The notes under the pieces: generated by a model
The model's input: the letters and a program-made list of their open reading frames with translations, nothing else
Databases searched by the model: none
What the model was told of the DNA's origin: nothing
Assembly: GCA_038210655.1 (NCBI GenBank)
Contig: JBBQWM010000002.1
Location: 124,001 to 188,000 of the forward strand
Direction: 5' to 3'
DNA: 64,000 nt
DNA from: 54-19 sp038210655
GTDB taxonomy: Bacteria > Chloroflexota > Chloroflexia > Chloroheliales > Chloroheliaceae
Shown: piece after piece, positions 15,792-24,922 of the stretch
Layout: every line of letters starts with the position of its first letter
Numbering within the stretch: position 1 is the first letter of the stretch
Translations under genes and position numbers: made by a program

Positions 15792-16180
15792 AGCGGAAAT
15801 CTATGGGCGGAGCCATATCCAACAAAATATCCCTTACTTGTTAGATCTTGCTCTGCCAATGGATGTTCCCCTTCATCCCTCATCCTTCATCCCTTGCTTA
15901 AGTGGATTCGTTTAATTCCCCCGTAATTTAGCCGCGAAACGGGTTGTGCGTGGCGCAACTTTTTGTCATAATAAGCCTATTCTAAAGCAGGTCTAATTTT
16001 TGCTTTGTATGCTTTGTATCTATCGGCATCTCAAAATATTAACTCTTCAAAGCAAACCTCATTCGCACCGCGCACTACCGCGAATGAAACAATTAGAACT
16101 TATAATAATAAGTAGGGCAAAGGGAAACCGGCTTTTAAGCCGCTTAACCCTGTGCAGCCCTTATAGGAGGATCGTGTAGA
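15792..16180. other. Intergenic region: family B element, heptamers, promoter of cax
   Basis: 389 bp without a gene. Holds a family B element (15795-15869), a plus-strand TCATCCC/TCATCCT heptamer array (about 15872-15898), a small hairpin CATTCGC/GCGAATG (about 16062-16086) and a TATAAT box at 16101-16106, about 75 bp before cax. Confidence 0.6.
15795..15869. repeat. Interspersed element, family B
   Basis: 75 bp, left arm GGAAATCTATGGGCGGAGCC, right arm TTGCTCTGCCAATGGATGTTC in imperfect inverted orientation, directly abutting a heptamer array on its right, as at 27580. Confidence 0.7.
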
Positions 16181-17410
16181 ATGGCTAAAGAAGTGAGCCA
16201 GCCCGGTGCGTCGGTCGCCCCCAAACCATCGGTTAACCCTATCGTAAGTCTGGTCCGAGATTCGTCCGGTTTTGAACGAGCTATTTACGCTATGCTGCTT
16301 TTTATCCCGCTTGCTTTCGTAGCTGAATTTGCTCACTTCGACCCGACCCTGGTATTTTTCTCGTCGTGTCTGGGTATTACGCCCCTGGCGAAAATTATGG
16401 GAACCGCTACCGAAGAACTGGCCGTCAAAACCGGGTCGGGCATCGGCGGGTTGCTCAATGCTACCTTCGGTAATGCAGTTGAGCTAATCATTGCGATCTT
16501 CGGCCTTATTCGCGCTCAGGACGACCCCAAGTTGCTTGAGATAGTCAAGGCCAGTATTACCGGCTCGATGATCGGCAACTTGCTATTTGTGTTAGGGCTG
16601 GCGATGTTTGTCGGGGGTTGGAAACGCAACAAGCAGACTTTTAACGCCACTGCAACCAGGGCTTCCAACACCCTTTTGACCTTGACCGCAATTGCCCTGA
16701 TTATGCCAGCTACTTTTGCGTTGACCCTTGCCGCGCCGACCACCGACGCGCAACGCCTCGATCAGCGCAATTTGCTAGAAAATCTAAGCCTGGGGGTAGC
16801 GGCTATTTTGATTATTTCTTATGGCGCTCAACTGCTTTTTTCGTTACGTACCCACGCTTATCTTTTTGGCAGCCACGAATCCGAAGGTGAAGAGGCCGAC
16901 GAGAGTCACGGTTGGAGTGTGCGCGATAGTCTGCTGGTTTTATTGGTGGCGACAGTGTTGGTCGGTTTTATGGCTGAGTTTTTGGTCGGTAGCGTCGAAA
17001 GTTTGACCAGTAAGTTCGGCTGGACTGAGCTTTTTATCGGTGTAATCCTGATCGCAATCATTGGCAATGCGGCGGAACACCTGACGGCGGTCATTGTAGC
17101 CACGAAAAACAAGATGGACCTGGCGATAGGGATCGCTATCGGAAGTAGTACTCAGGTAGCGGCTTTTGTAGCTCCGGTGCTGGTTTTCCTGGGGTTTTTC
17201 TTAGGTGGCAACAGCCAGCTTAATCTGGTATTCAGCTTATTCGAGCTAATTGCGATAGTCCTGTCGATCTTTATCGTCAATGTAGTAGCGAACGACGGCG
17301 AAAGCAACTGGCTCGAAGGGGTGCAACTGCTGGCAGCTTACCTTATTATTGCCATCGCTTTTTATTTGCACCCACCGCTTACCTCGAATATCCCGATACC
17401 GGGACATTAG
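16181..17410 (+). CDS. cax: Calcium/proton exchanger (CaCA superfamily, Cax type)
   Basis: 409 aa with about 11 membrane helices in two homologous halves. The two alpha-repeat motifs that form the ion path are clear: GGLLNATFGNAVELIIAIFG in the first half and GNAAEHLTAVIVATKNKMDL in the second; a charged loop (SHESEGEEADESHG) separates them, as in Cax antiporters. It would export or sequester Ca2+ using the proton gradient at the cytoplasmic membrane. TAGGAGGATC precedes the ATG. A heptamer array starts directly after its stop and leads into yraN. Confidence 0.93.
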   Translation: MAKEVSQPGASVAPKPSVNPIVSLVRDSSGFERAIYAMLLFIPLAFVAEFAHFDPTLVFFSSCLGITPLAKIMGTATEELAVKTGSGIGGLLNATFGNAVELIIAIFGLIRAQDDPKLLEIVKASITGSMIGNLLFVLGLAMFVGGWKRNKQTFNATATRASNTLLTLTAIALIMPATFALTLAAPTTDAQRLDQRNLLENLSLGVAAILIISYGAQLLFSLRTHAYLFGSHESEGEEADESHGWSVRDSLLVLLVATVLVGFMAEFLVGSVESLTSKFGWTELFIGVILIAIIGNAAEHLTAVIVATKNKMDLAIGIAIGSSTQVAAFVAPVLVFLGFFLGGNSQLNLVFSLFELIAIVLSIFIVNVVANDGESNWLEGVQLLAAYLIIAIAFYLHPPLTSNIPIPGH

Positions 17411-17438
17411 GAGGGATGAGGGATGAGGGATGAAGGAT
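17411..17438 (+). repeat. Heptamer array forming the yraN translation start
   Basis: GAGGGATGA-GGGATGA-GGGATGA-AGGATGA fills the gap between the cax stop and yraN. The last unit supplies the ATG used here for yraN, and the G-rich units can act as Shine-Dalgarno sequences. Confidence 0.75.
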
Positions 17439-17874
17439 GAAAAAAGCGGGAGGTAGGGGTGGGCCACCTGCATTGCCGGTTGAGGGCGATAAGCGGCGCA
17501 AAAAGCTGGGCGATTTGGGTGAGCGGTTGGCCCGCGAACATTTGGAGCAAGCGGGTTATCGGGTGATCGAGAGCAATTGGCGCTGCGAAATTGGGGAGCT
17601 AGACCTCGTAGCGTGGCACGCAGATTGCCTGATATTCGTTGAGGTTCGTACTCGCCGGGGCGCAAGTACTGGCGGGCCGGAAGCCTCGCTTACGCTTACC
17701 AAACGCAACCGCTTACAACATCTAAGTGAGGCCTATCTTGTCTCGCATCCCGAATTGTCGGATAGCGCCGGTCAATGGCCGTCCTGTCGGGTTGATCTGG
17801 TTGCGATTGAGTTTGATTCGAGTGGTCGGTTGACCCGATTGGAAATACGTCAAAATGTTGTCGAAGGGTCTTAA
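17437..17874 (+). CDS. yraN: YraN family (UPF0102) nuclease-fold protein
   Basis: 145 aa. The core LGDLGERLAREHLEQAGYRV, then NWRCEIGELDLVAWHADCLIFVEVRTRRG, is the YraN/UPF0102 signature, with the Glu/Asp/ExK residues of an endonuclease-like fold; the conserved Lys of EVK is Arg here (EVRTR). Function in vivo is unknown; the family often neighbours rnhB or DNA-uptake genes, which are not seen here. The N-terminal ~20 residues are extra and are encoded just after a heptamer repeat array that contributes the start codon, so the original start may have been elsewhere. Confidence 0.88.
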   Translation: MKKAGGRGGPPALPVEGDKRRKKLGDLGERLAREHLEQAGYRVIESNWRCEIGELDLVAWHADCLIFVEVRTRRGASTGGPEASLTLTKRNRLQHLSEAYLVSHPELSDSAGQWPSCRVDLVAIEFDSSGRLTRLEIRQNVVEGS

Positions 17875-18200
17875 TAAATCCTTTGTGTATTCATAGGGAA
17901 AATACGCCGCTATGCTATTTACAATTTGGTCTGAGTGGACTAAAATAAACATGCGCGGGAAAAGTCTAAATGAGCAGAGTTTACGAGCTACAAGCATGTA
18001 ATTCAAGCTGGCAAGTGACTTTGGCCCGGCTATTTTGCTTTTAGTAGCATATCTGCTATCAAAGCTTCCCGCGAAAGGTCAAGGGAGCCTGTAAAGGGCA
18101 AAAGCAGTCTATTATAGCTAATACTTATAAAACTAATATACTTAGTAAAGTCAGGAATTGGCAGGGGCAAGGTGGCCTGGCCGTGCGGGGATGGTGAAGT
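17875..18200. other. Intergenic region, nothing recognised
   Basis: 326 bp, AT-rich, between yraN and the next plus-strand gene. No convincing ORF, RNA or repeat element seen. Confidence 0.4.
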
Positions 18201-18746
18201 ATGAAGAAGTATGAGCGCGAAATTCGAGAACTTCTCGATAAACTGGATACTTTCGTGCCGGACAGCCCGGCGACCGAAAAAGAGCGCCCTAAAGAGCGTG
18301 AGCCAGAGCGCGAGGTGCGTCGCCCACGCCCAGTCGGTGTGATGCCCCCTCAACCTATTCCGATCCGACCGCGCCGTTCGATGATGTCCCGGATTGGGAC
18401 ATGGCTGACCGAACATCAGATTGGAATGAGCTTGCGGTTGATGTTGGGTGGGTTGGGCCTGGTGATTGTTGCGTTAATCATACGCCAATATACCGGCTCA
18501 AGCCTGAACTGGCTTAGTCAACTGTTGGCAGCGGCTGGCGCTATAGTTTTTCTTACGCCGGTTTTAATGCGTTTCTTTCGCGGCAAGAGCCTTGATGGTG
18601 ACAGTACCGCTTACTGGCGGGGTCAGTCGGTCGAGAGTGAACATTTTAGCTGGGGCAGCTTCCGTAAATGGATCGGCGGCAACAAGCGTAATCGTCGCAA
18701 TAAAAATAATCCCTGGGATGATCGTAATCGTCCCGGTCGCTGGTAA
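18201..18746 (+). CDS. Small membrane protein with charged termini, unknown function
   Basis: 181 aa, not recognised. The N-terminal ~60 residues are highly charged and Pro/Arg-rich (EKERPKEREPEREVRRPRP); two membrane helices follow at about 77-96 (SLRLMLGGLGLVIVALIIRQ) and 104-124 (LSQLLAAAGAIVFLTPVLMR); the C-terminus is basic and Asn/Arg-rich (NKRNRRNKNNPWDDRNRPGR). The layout suggests a membrane-bound adaptor with cytoplasmic tails. The ribosome site is weak (GGTGAAGT). It appears to be a single-gene unit. Confidence 0.6.
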   Translation: MKKYEREIRELLDKLDTFVPDSPATEKERPKEREPEREVRRPRPVGVMPPQPIPIRPRRSMMSRIGTWLTEHQIGMSLRLMLGGLGLVIVALIIRQYTGSSLNWLSQLLAAAGAIVFLTPVLMRFFRGKSLDGDSTAYWRGQSVESEHFSWGSFRKWIGGNKRNRRNKNNPWDDRNRPGRW

Positions 18747-18860
18747 TAATAAAACCGCTCCCGTGTAGATAGCCCGATTAAAATAAAAGTAAGAGAGAAG
18801 CGAACCGTTAAACTGGGTCGCTCCTTTTTTATTTGCTTAAAATGCCGCGATCTTGACCCA

Positions 18861-18936
18861 CTGTAGGAGCGAGCTTCTGCTCCCGATGAAAGGGACGGCT
18901 GGGTGTTCAATCGCGAGCAGAAGCTCGCTCCTACAG
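18861..18936. repeat. Interspersed inverted-repeat element, family C
   Basis: 76 bp, nearly identical in its right arm to the copy at 7882. The flanking AATGCCGCGATCTTGACCCA is also shared with the copy at 47181, so the mobile unit probably starts near 18840. Confidence 0.8.
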
Positions 18937-18974
18937 ATAAGCCTATAGCCCAATCTCTTTGCAGTTTGCTGTGA

Positions 18975-21900
18975 TTAGTAATTTAGAATCTGCTGATAGA
19001 GCGTAATAGTTTGGGGCATCGGTTCGAGGCCAAGTTCGGCAGAAAGCGCCGCAACGCAACGTTCGTAAGCCCGTAGAGCGGCGGTACGATTGCCCAGGCG
19101 GTGGTAGGCCAGCATGGTCAAGCGGTAGGCTTCTTCCCAGCAACTGTCGCGGGCCAGAATCAGGTGGCAAAGCGAGAGGCACTGTTCCCACTTGGCGCGG
19201 GTAGCGTGGGCCAGGGCCAACCGTTCCGCCGTCGTGAGGAAAAGCGCCAGCAAACGCTCGCGTTCGGGGGCGGCCCAATCGTCGTAGAGACAGGCCGGGA
19301 GATAGTCGCCCCGATAGAGGGCGATGGCCTTTGAGTAAAGCAGGAAGGATGAAGGATGAAGGATGAGGGATGAAGGGTTAAGTCCTTCTGAGTAAGGCGG
19401 GATTGAGAGTTCATCGGAAGCGGGTTGAGGGTTGGACGCTTCCGATTGGCGGCCTTTACGGATAAGTTGTTCAAACTCGGCGGCATCCAGGCAGATAGCG
19501 GCGGGATCAAGGTTGAGAGTATAAGAAAGGCTGGCTCCGCTACCGAATTTGAGGATGTAGCCGGATTGGGCGCGACTGGGGCGGTCGGGTTCGAGGGCGC
19601 GGGTCAGAGCGTTGAGGGCGACTTTAAAGCCTGCGTCGGCGGCAGCGAAATCGCTTTCAGGCCAAAGCAAATCGAGAATTTGCTCTTTGGGGAGCGGTTT
19701 ATCGCGCAGAGTAAGCAGGAGTTGAAAAAGCTGGCGGGCTTTTTCACGTTGCCAGTCTCGGTTGGTCAATTCTATCCCATCCGGGCGGCGCACCACAAAG
19801 CTACCCAGCGTCAGGACGGCTAAGGGAGTGGCGGGCGGTGGGGTCTGGGCAGTGTGAGTAACGGGGATAGGGCTTGAACTTTTGGAGAGTAGGGCAAGGG
19901 TAGTGGGGTCTTTGGGGCCGAAAAGGGTCGGTCGGTCGAGCAGGAAGCGATAACCCGCCCGGTTGCATTCGGCCTGAAATTGTTCGAGATGGCCGAGGGT
20001 AGGATCGAGCAGGGCCAACCAGCAAGCACAGAGGGTTGTGCCAAATCGGTCGCCGCAGGCTTCGAGAAGCTGACGGGCGGTGTTCAGGACTGTCCGGGCT
20101 TCATCGCTATAGAGGGGGCCGTGCTGGATCAGAGCGCCCGCCAGGGCCAGGGTGATAAAACCCTCGATCCATTCGTCCCCGGCCCGCCGCGCGATTTGCA
20201 ACCCTTCTTCGGCGGCTTGACGGGCGGCTGCCAAATCGCCGCCAGGCCGACCTTCCAGAGCGCACAGCCCCATAAAGCCTTCGGCTCGCAACCGCCGAAC
20301 TTGTAAGCGGTCGCCCAATGTAAAACCCCGCCGGTAAGCTTCGTCGGCCTCGGTCGGGCGGTTGGCGACGGTAAAGGCGTGACCAAGACGTTGCCAGGCC
20401 ACCGCTTCGGTGAAAGGGGTACGCAAAGCCTGGGCCAGTTTGATACCCTCCTCGGCGCGGGCGATAGCGGACGACCCATCGCCGCGCAAGCTATCAATCA
20501 GGGATAGCACCAAAAGACTTTCGCGGTGGTTACGTCCGGCGCGGGCCATACCACCGGCCCGGTCGGTTTCGAGATTGCGTTCCAAAATTTCGGTCGCTTC
20601 GGCGAGACGACCAGTACGCAGGAAAATACGTACATCTTCGGATGGATTTTCGGGCTGACCAAGCAGGGCGCGGGCCTGTCGAAAAAGCCCTTCGGCTTCC
20701 AGGGGCCGTCCGCGATTGATTTTGTTCTCGGCCAGATCGCGCAAAAGGGCGGCTTGAAGTGGGCGATCTTCGCCCGTATTGACCAGGGCCAGAGTTTCTT
20801 CAAGGAGGGCTTCGGCCTGGGCTGGTTGCACGGTATCCAGATAGACCAGGGCCGCGCCCCGTAGAGCGCGAGTACGCCCCGGACGGTCGTTATGTTGGGC
20901 GAAAAGGTTGGCAGCCTGATGATAGAGGGTTAAGGCCGGTTCAAAGCGGCTGGTCAGGCGGTAGCAATCGCCCTGGATCATGAGCAAGCCGGGGGCGGTT
21001 TCGAGCAATTTAGCCGGAAAGCTTTTGAGCAATTCTTCCAGCCGTTCGAGCCGTCCGGCGGAAAGTAGTTGGTCGGCCAGTTCGGTTTCGAGCAACAGGC
21101 GGGCTTCGTGGTGGTCGCCTGCTTCGAGCCAGTGCGTAATAGCATCTTCCGGGCGGGCGATCTGAAGATAAAACCGGGCGGCGCGGCGGTGCAACTCGAT
21201 AACGCGGGCCGGGTCTTGACTTTGGAGACGGGTGTGGAGAAACTCGCTAAAAAGATGATGATAGCGGTAAGATAAATCGGCGGTCGATGGGATCAAAAAG
21301 AGACCGGCATCCGAGAGGGTTTGAAGCCGGGCCTCACATTCGGCGGGTGAGCGCAAAAGGACGGCAGCACATAAGTCGCCTCGCAGACGGCGCAAAATAG
21401 AAGTCCCCAGCAAAAATTGCTGCACCTCGGCGCTCTGACGTTGGAGGACTTCCTGAGCCAGATAATCGAACAAACCGGGTAGGCTCTGAGGCAAATTGCA
21501 TATCGTAAGAGGGGTGGAATGGGATTGGCTTTGCCAGAACATCTGAAGGGCGATGACCCAGCCTTCGGTTTCGTCGGTCAGGAGGGCCGCTTGTGCGGGG
21601 GTCAGGTCAAGACCGTATTGTTCTCGAAAGAGTTGCTCGGTTTCGGCGGGCCGGAAAGCCAGTTCGTTTTTGTCGATCAGCAAAATTTCCCCTGCCGCCC
21701 GCCAACGAGCCAGACCGGGAAAGCCAGGCCGGGAGCGACTGGCAATCAGCAGATGAAGGCGCGGGGGCGCGGCAGCAATCAATTCTTCGATCAGGGCCAA
21801 GCTCTCGGCTCGGTCGTCGAGCAGATGGAAATCGTCCAGAGCGAGATAGGTTTCCTCGGTCAGCAGGTCGCACAAGTCGTTGATAAGCAGGTGAAAGGCG

Positions 21901-22256
21901 GGCGCTAAAAAAGTGGCGACCGGCTCACCGTGATCGCGTTCGCGTTGGAGCAGTTCGAGGGCCTGATGGCCTGCCGTCGGGAAGCGGTTACGAAAGGCAT
22001 AGATCAGATGCACCAGCACTACCAGCGGGTCGGCTTCCAGGCTACCAAAGCTATACCAGACGTAAGGCCGTTCGGAAGCCGCCAACCAGCCCGCCAGAGT
22101 CGTCGTTTTGCCGTAGCCGGTCGGGGCTTCGAGCAGGGTCAGACGGTAATCGGCAGCGTTATCCAGACGACTATAAAGCCGGGGCCGGGTAAGCGTCCAG
22201 CGCCGGGTGCGCGGTGGCATCAGTTTTGTACGCAGGATCAGTTCTTGACCAAACAT
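18975..22256 (-). CDS. MalT-like STAND ATPase regulator with BTAD output domain
   Basis: 1093 aa from ATG 22256 (AAGAGG upstream; a TTG 24 bases earlier is an alternative). The N-terminal NTPase of MalT/LuxR-LAL type has the P-loop EAPTGYGKTTTLAGW (about 43-56) and Walker B LALDDFHLLDD (about 140); the sensor and winged-helix parts follow to about 350. A long TPR-like region (about 380-780) then leads to an OmpR-type winged helix beginning VLTLGSFVVRRPDGIELT and a BTAD domain at the C-terminus (GDYLPACLYDDW ... RTAALRAYERCVAALSAELG). Likely a ligand-gated transcription activator. Divergent, 216 bp apart, from a glycosidase-like lipoprotein it may control. A heptamer array is inserted in frame near the C-terminal domain. 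Confidence 0.9.
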   Translation of the reverse strand: MFGQELILRTKLMPPRTRRWTLTRPRLYSRLDNAADYRLTLLEAPTGYGKTTTLAGWLAASERPYVWYSFGSLEADPLVVLVHLIYAFRNRFPTAGHQALELLQRERDHGEPVATFLAPAFHLLINDLCDLLTEETYLALDDFHLLDDRAESLALIEELIAAAPPRLHLLIASRSRPGFPGLARWRAAGEILLIDKNELAFRPAETEQLFREQYGLDLTPAQAALLTDETEGWVIALQMFWQSQSHSTPLTICNLPQSLPGLFDYLAQEVLQRQSAEVQQFLLGTSILRRLRGDLCAAVLLRSPAECEARLQTLSDAGLFLIPSTADLSYRYHHLFSEFLHTRLQSQDPARVIELHRRAARFYLQIARPEDAITHWLEAGDHHEARLLLETELADQLLSAGRLERLEELLKSFPAKLLETAPGLLMIQGDCYRLTSRFEPALTLYHQAANLFAQHNDRPGRTRALRGAALVYLDTVQPAQAEALLEETLALVNTGEDRPLQAALLRDLAENKINRGRPLEAEGLFRQARALLGQPENPSEDVRIFLRTGRLAEATEILERNLETDRAGGMARAGRNHRESLLVLSLIDSLRGDGSSAIARAEEGIKLAQALRTPFTEAVAWQRLGHAFTVANRPTEADEAYRRGFTLGDRLQVRRLRAEGFMGLCALEGRPGGDLAAARQAAEEGLQIARRAGDEWIEGFITLALAGALIQHGPLYSDEARTVLNTARQLLEACGDRFGTTLCACWLALLDPTLGHLEQFQAECNRAGYRFLLDRPTLFGPKDPTTLALLSKSSSPIPVTHTAQTPPPATPLAVLTLGSFVVRRPDGIELTNRDWQREKARQLFQLLLTLRDKPLPKEQILDLLWPESDFAAADAGFKVALNALTRALEPDRPSRAQSGYILKFGSGASLSYTLNLDPAAICLDAAEFEQLIRKGRQSEASNPQPASDELSIPPYSEGLNPSSLILHPSSFLLYSKAIALYRGDYLPACLYDDWAAPERERLLALFLTTAERLALAHATRAKWEQCLSLCHLILARDSCWEEAYRLTMLAYHRLGNRTAALRAYERCVAALSAELGLEPMPQTITLYQQILNY
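19345..19380 (+). repeat. Heptamer array inside the coding region of the BTAD regulator
   Basis: AGGATGA-AGGATGA-AGGATGA-GGGATGA-AGGG on the plus strand. Read on the minus strand it is translated in frame as LNPSSLILHPSSFLL within the regulator. Confidence 0.8.
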
Positions 22257-22471
22257 TGGTTGTTGCTTGCCTCTTTGCAAAAAATCCTGATTAAAACCAC
22301 CCCAGAAATATAGCTATATAAGCCCGGTGGTTTTGGGTTGTTGAGTGTATTATAACGTTTATGACTGCAAATAACATCTGGTAGTACGAATATTTTTAGA
22401 TTCAGCCAGGGCCGGTTTGACAAGCTTCGGACTAGATTGTAGTATGGCAAAGGTTCGGCAAAGGATATATA

Positions 22472-24589
22472 GTGTCAAAAACTAGAAAACAGCTTATCAT
22501 CGACGTGAAAAAACGTCTGCAATTGAACCTTCGTCGGTCGCGGTTGGCCCTATGGCTAGTGCTTTTGGTTGGGTTGAACTTGGGGCTGGCGGCCTGCACC
22601 TACGAAGGTAGCCAGGGCGCGACCTTTCCCGGTTTTAACCAGCCACCCACCCCGATTATCGCGCCCACCCCCACCCCAATCAGTGTGCCGTCGATCCCTT
22701 CGAGCGTACCGACTACTTATGCCGGCTGGGCTTATGACGTTTACCCCGATACCGGTTACGATCAGATGGTGCGCGATGTTCGCCGGATCAAGCAAGCCGG
22801 GGCGAATGTTTTGTGGATTTCGCACGCTAACCCGGCGGCCCCTTACAAGTTAGCCCCGGAGGTCGGTCTCAATCCGTCGGTGCTGGATGCCTACCGCGAT
22901 TTTGCCCAATTCCCCCACGACGATGCGGTCGAAATAGTCGAGTCCCAAAAGCAAATGCTACGGGCCTGCCGGGAAGTCGGGATCAAGGTTGTGCTATCGA
23001 TAGGCTATCATACTCAGATGGGGGTCGAATGGAGCAAGCGTCACCCGGATCACCTGCGTCGTCGCCCGGACGGTAAGCTCTGGCAAGTTACCAATGGCAA
23101 CGAACCTTTTGCCACGCCCTATTCGCCGATTTTCCAGGCCGATCTTCAGGATTACTATGCCTGGATCGCCAAAGAGTATGTCGGCCCTTTTAGCGATGTG
23201 ATAACAATGCTCAATCTGGCGGACGAACCCTCCGGCGGCGATTACTCGAAATGGGCCGAAGCCGAATTCAAGCGGCGCACTGGCTATGGTTTCGATCAAA
23301 TCGGCAACGACCCGCTTCGGCAGCAAAAGCTAGGTCAGTTTCAGTCGGGCGTGATCGTCGATTACATAAAGCTGGCGGCGGGCTACTGGCAAACCCTCAA
23401 GCCGGGCTTGCCGGTGACGATGTCGTTCGATGGTGGCGCAATGCGCGAGGATACCGGCTTGCCCAACCTCGAAACGCTCTTCCAGGAGGCCCCGCCCAAC
23501 TTTGTGCTGACCTGGGACATGTATCCGCGTGACCGGGGGTCGTTGGACATCGGAGTGCAGGAGACCGATATTAACCGCTTGTTCTTTTTGGTGCGGGCTA
23601 TCGGGGGGTATTCGGCCCAATATGGGCGGAAGGTCTGGCTCTGGTCGGCGGCGAATTCGTGGGGGTTGGGTCAGGATGTGAGCGAACCGGGGACGGTCGC
23701 CGATGCTCAAGCCAACTTGCTCTATCTAGCTCAGTTGATGAGCCAGAGCGGGGGCCACCTGGAAGGGCTGGCGGTCTGGAATTATAACGTCAAGTTGCAG
23801 GGGCTTTACAACTACTCGTTTGGGTCGGTCAAGAAAAAAGCCAGCTGGAACGAAGATGATATGTTTAATCGGGTCAGCGCCCTGTTTGATGCCGCCCGCA
23901 GGCTGATGAGCGAAAGCGGCGGGGGGCCACAGGTCATCTTCATGCGCCCACCCGAATGGCAGTATCGTCAGATCGGAGCAAACCGGGCCGACCTGCTTTC
24001 TCCGCAACTCGACTTTGCCCGCTTCGATCTGCTGGCCCACCAGAATATCGTGAGCGCCGAGGTCGGTCACTGGCCGACGCAGGTTCCGGCTTCCTGGGCC
24101 AATCTTACTACGGTCGTCACCCTCACTCCACCCGAATATCTATCCGATTTTGATATAAACAAATTGCGCGAGTGGGCCATTAAAGGTGGCACATTAGTGG
24201 TCTCGCTGGGGGTCGCACAACGTATTACAGGCCAAGCCGGGGGAGTTTGGAACGGTCTGCCCTCACTTCAGGTCTATGGCAAGGGCCGTCTGTTCGTCAG
24301 CCGTGAACCGACCAATACCCTGTTCGATAGCGCTCAGGCCGAGCGGCTTAAACCGTTCTGGCACGATCTATTCGGGGTGCAAGAATTCCAAAGCGGCTAT
24401 TTGCTTCGTACCCCGACCAGCTATCTGTATTATCAATTTGGTAAAGCTGTTGCTATTCCAGCCGGGCCGACCGGCGATTGGGCTTCCTTGCTGCGCTACC
24501 AACTGGACGGCTCTACCCAGGCCCTCAATCAGGCTGGCGGGCCGGGCAAAGCTTTACAGCGCAGCGAGTTTGTCTTTGCTATCAAATAA
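22472..24589 (+). CDS. Secreted lipoprotein with glycoside-hydrolase-like (GH42-like) domain
   Basis: 705 aa. Signal anchor LALWLVLLVGLNLGLAAC with lipobox LAAC (Cys about 42), then a Pro/Thr-rich linker (PTPTPISVPS). The main domain (about 85-480) reads as a TIM-barrel glycosidase: GYDQMVRDVRRIKQAGANVL near the N-terminus, MLNLADEPSGGD with a candidate acid Glu near residue 252, and VLTWDMYPRD. A GATase-like domain follows (about 490-620: LREWAIKGGTLVVSLG), as in GH42 enzymes. Substrate unknown; the exact GH family is uncertain. GTG start with AAGGA upstream. Divergent from the MalT/BTAD regulator, suggesting inducible sugar use. Confidence 0.72.
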   Translation: MSKTRKQLIIDVKKRLQLNLRRSRLALWLVLLVGLNLGLAACTYEGSQGATFPGFNQPPTPIIAPTPTPISVPSIPSSVPTTYAGWAYDVYPDTGYDQMVRDVRRIKQAGANVLWISHANPAAPYKLAPEVGLNPSVLDAYRDFAQFPHDDAVEIVESQKQMLRACREVGIKVVLSIGYHTQMGVEWSKRHPDHLRRRPDGKLWQVTNGNEPFATPYSPIFQADLQDYYAWIAKEYVGPFSDVITMLNLADEPSGGDYSKWAEAEFKRRTGYGFDQIGNDPLRQQKLGQFQSGVIVDYIKLAAGYWQTLKPGLPVTMSFDGGAMREDTGLPNLETLFQEAPPNFVLTWDMYPRDRGSLDIGVQETDINRLFFLVRAIGGYSAQYGRKVWLWSAANSWGLGQDVSEPGTVADAQANLLYLAQLMSQSGGHLEGLAVWNYNVKLQGLYNYSFGSVKKKASWNEDDMFNRVSALFDAARRLMSESGGGPQVIFMRPPEWQYRQIGANRADLLSPQLDFARFDLLAHQNIVSAEVGHWPTQVPASWANLTTVVTLTPPEYLSDFDINKLREWAIKGGTLVVSLGVAQRITGQAGGVWNGLPSLQVYGKGRLFVSREPTNTLFDSAQAERLKPFWHDLFGVQEFQSGYLLRTPTSYLYYQFGKAVAIPAGPTGDWASLLRYQLDGSTQALNQAGGPGKALQRSEFVFAIK

Positions 24590-24646
24590 AAAGGCCAATG
24601 GGCCGGTTCTTTTATCAGAAATCATATTTCAGAAGAAAATCATGTT

Positions 24647-24919
24647 ATGAAGAACATAGAAGAATTTAGAGGTACTATAACTACCAAAGGCCAGATTACT
24701 TTGCCAATTCAGATTCGCCAACGGCTCGGTGTTAAGGCGCACGACCAAATTATCTTTAGAGTGTCAGAAGGCAAGGTAGAACTTTGGCCTGTCACTAGGA
24801 CGCTTGAGGATACTTTTGGGGCCGTTAGCCCACGCCAAAGCCCGGAAGATTTTCAAGAACTCCGAGATATTGCAATTGAGGAGCATGTACAAAAAGTTAT
24901 TGACGATTTGCGTGGCTGA
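24647..24919 (+). CDS. AbrB/SpoVT family DNA-binding protein (antitoxin-like)
   Basis: 90 aa. The swapped-hairpin AbrB domain is at the N-terminus: GTITTKGQITLPIQIRQRLGVKAHDQIIFRV, residues 9-39. The C-terminal half (SPRQSPEDFQELRDIAIEEHVQKVIDDL) resembles PrlF/MazE-like antitoxin tails. A PIN or MazF toxin would be expected next, but the next gene, 3 bp downstream, is murI. It may therefore be an orphan antitoxin or a regulator. The ribosome site is weak. Confidence 0.85.
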   Translation: MKNIEEFRGTITTKGQITLPIQIRQRLGVKAHDQIIFRVSEGKVELWPVTRTLEDTFGAVSPRQSPEDFQELRDIAIEEHVQKVIDDLRG

Positions 24920-24922
24920 TTT

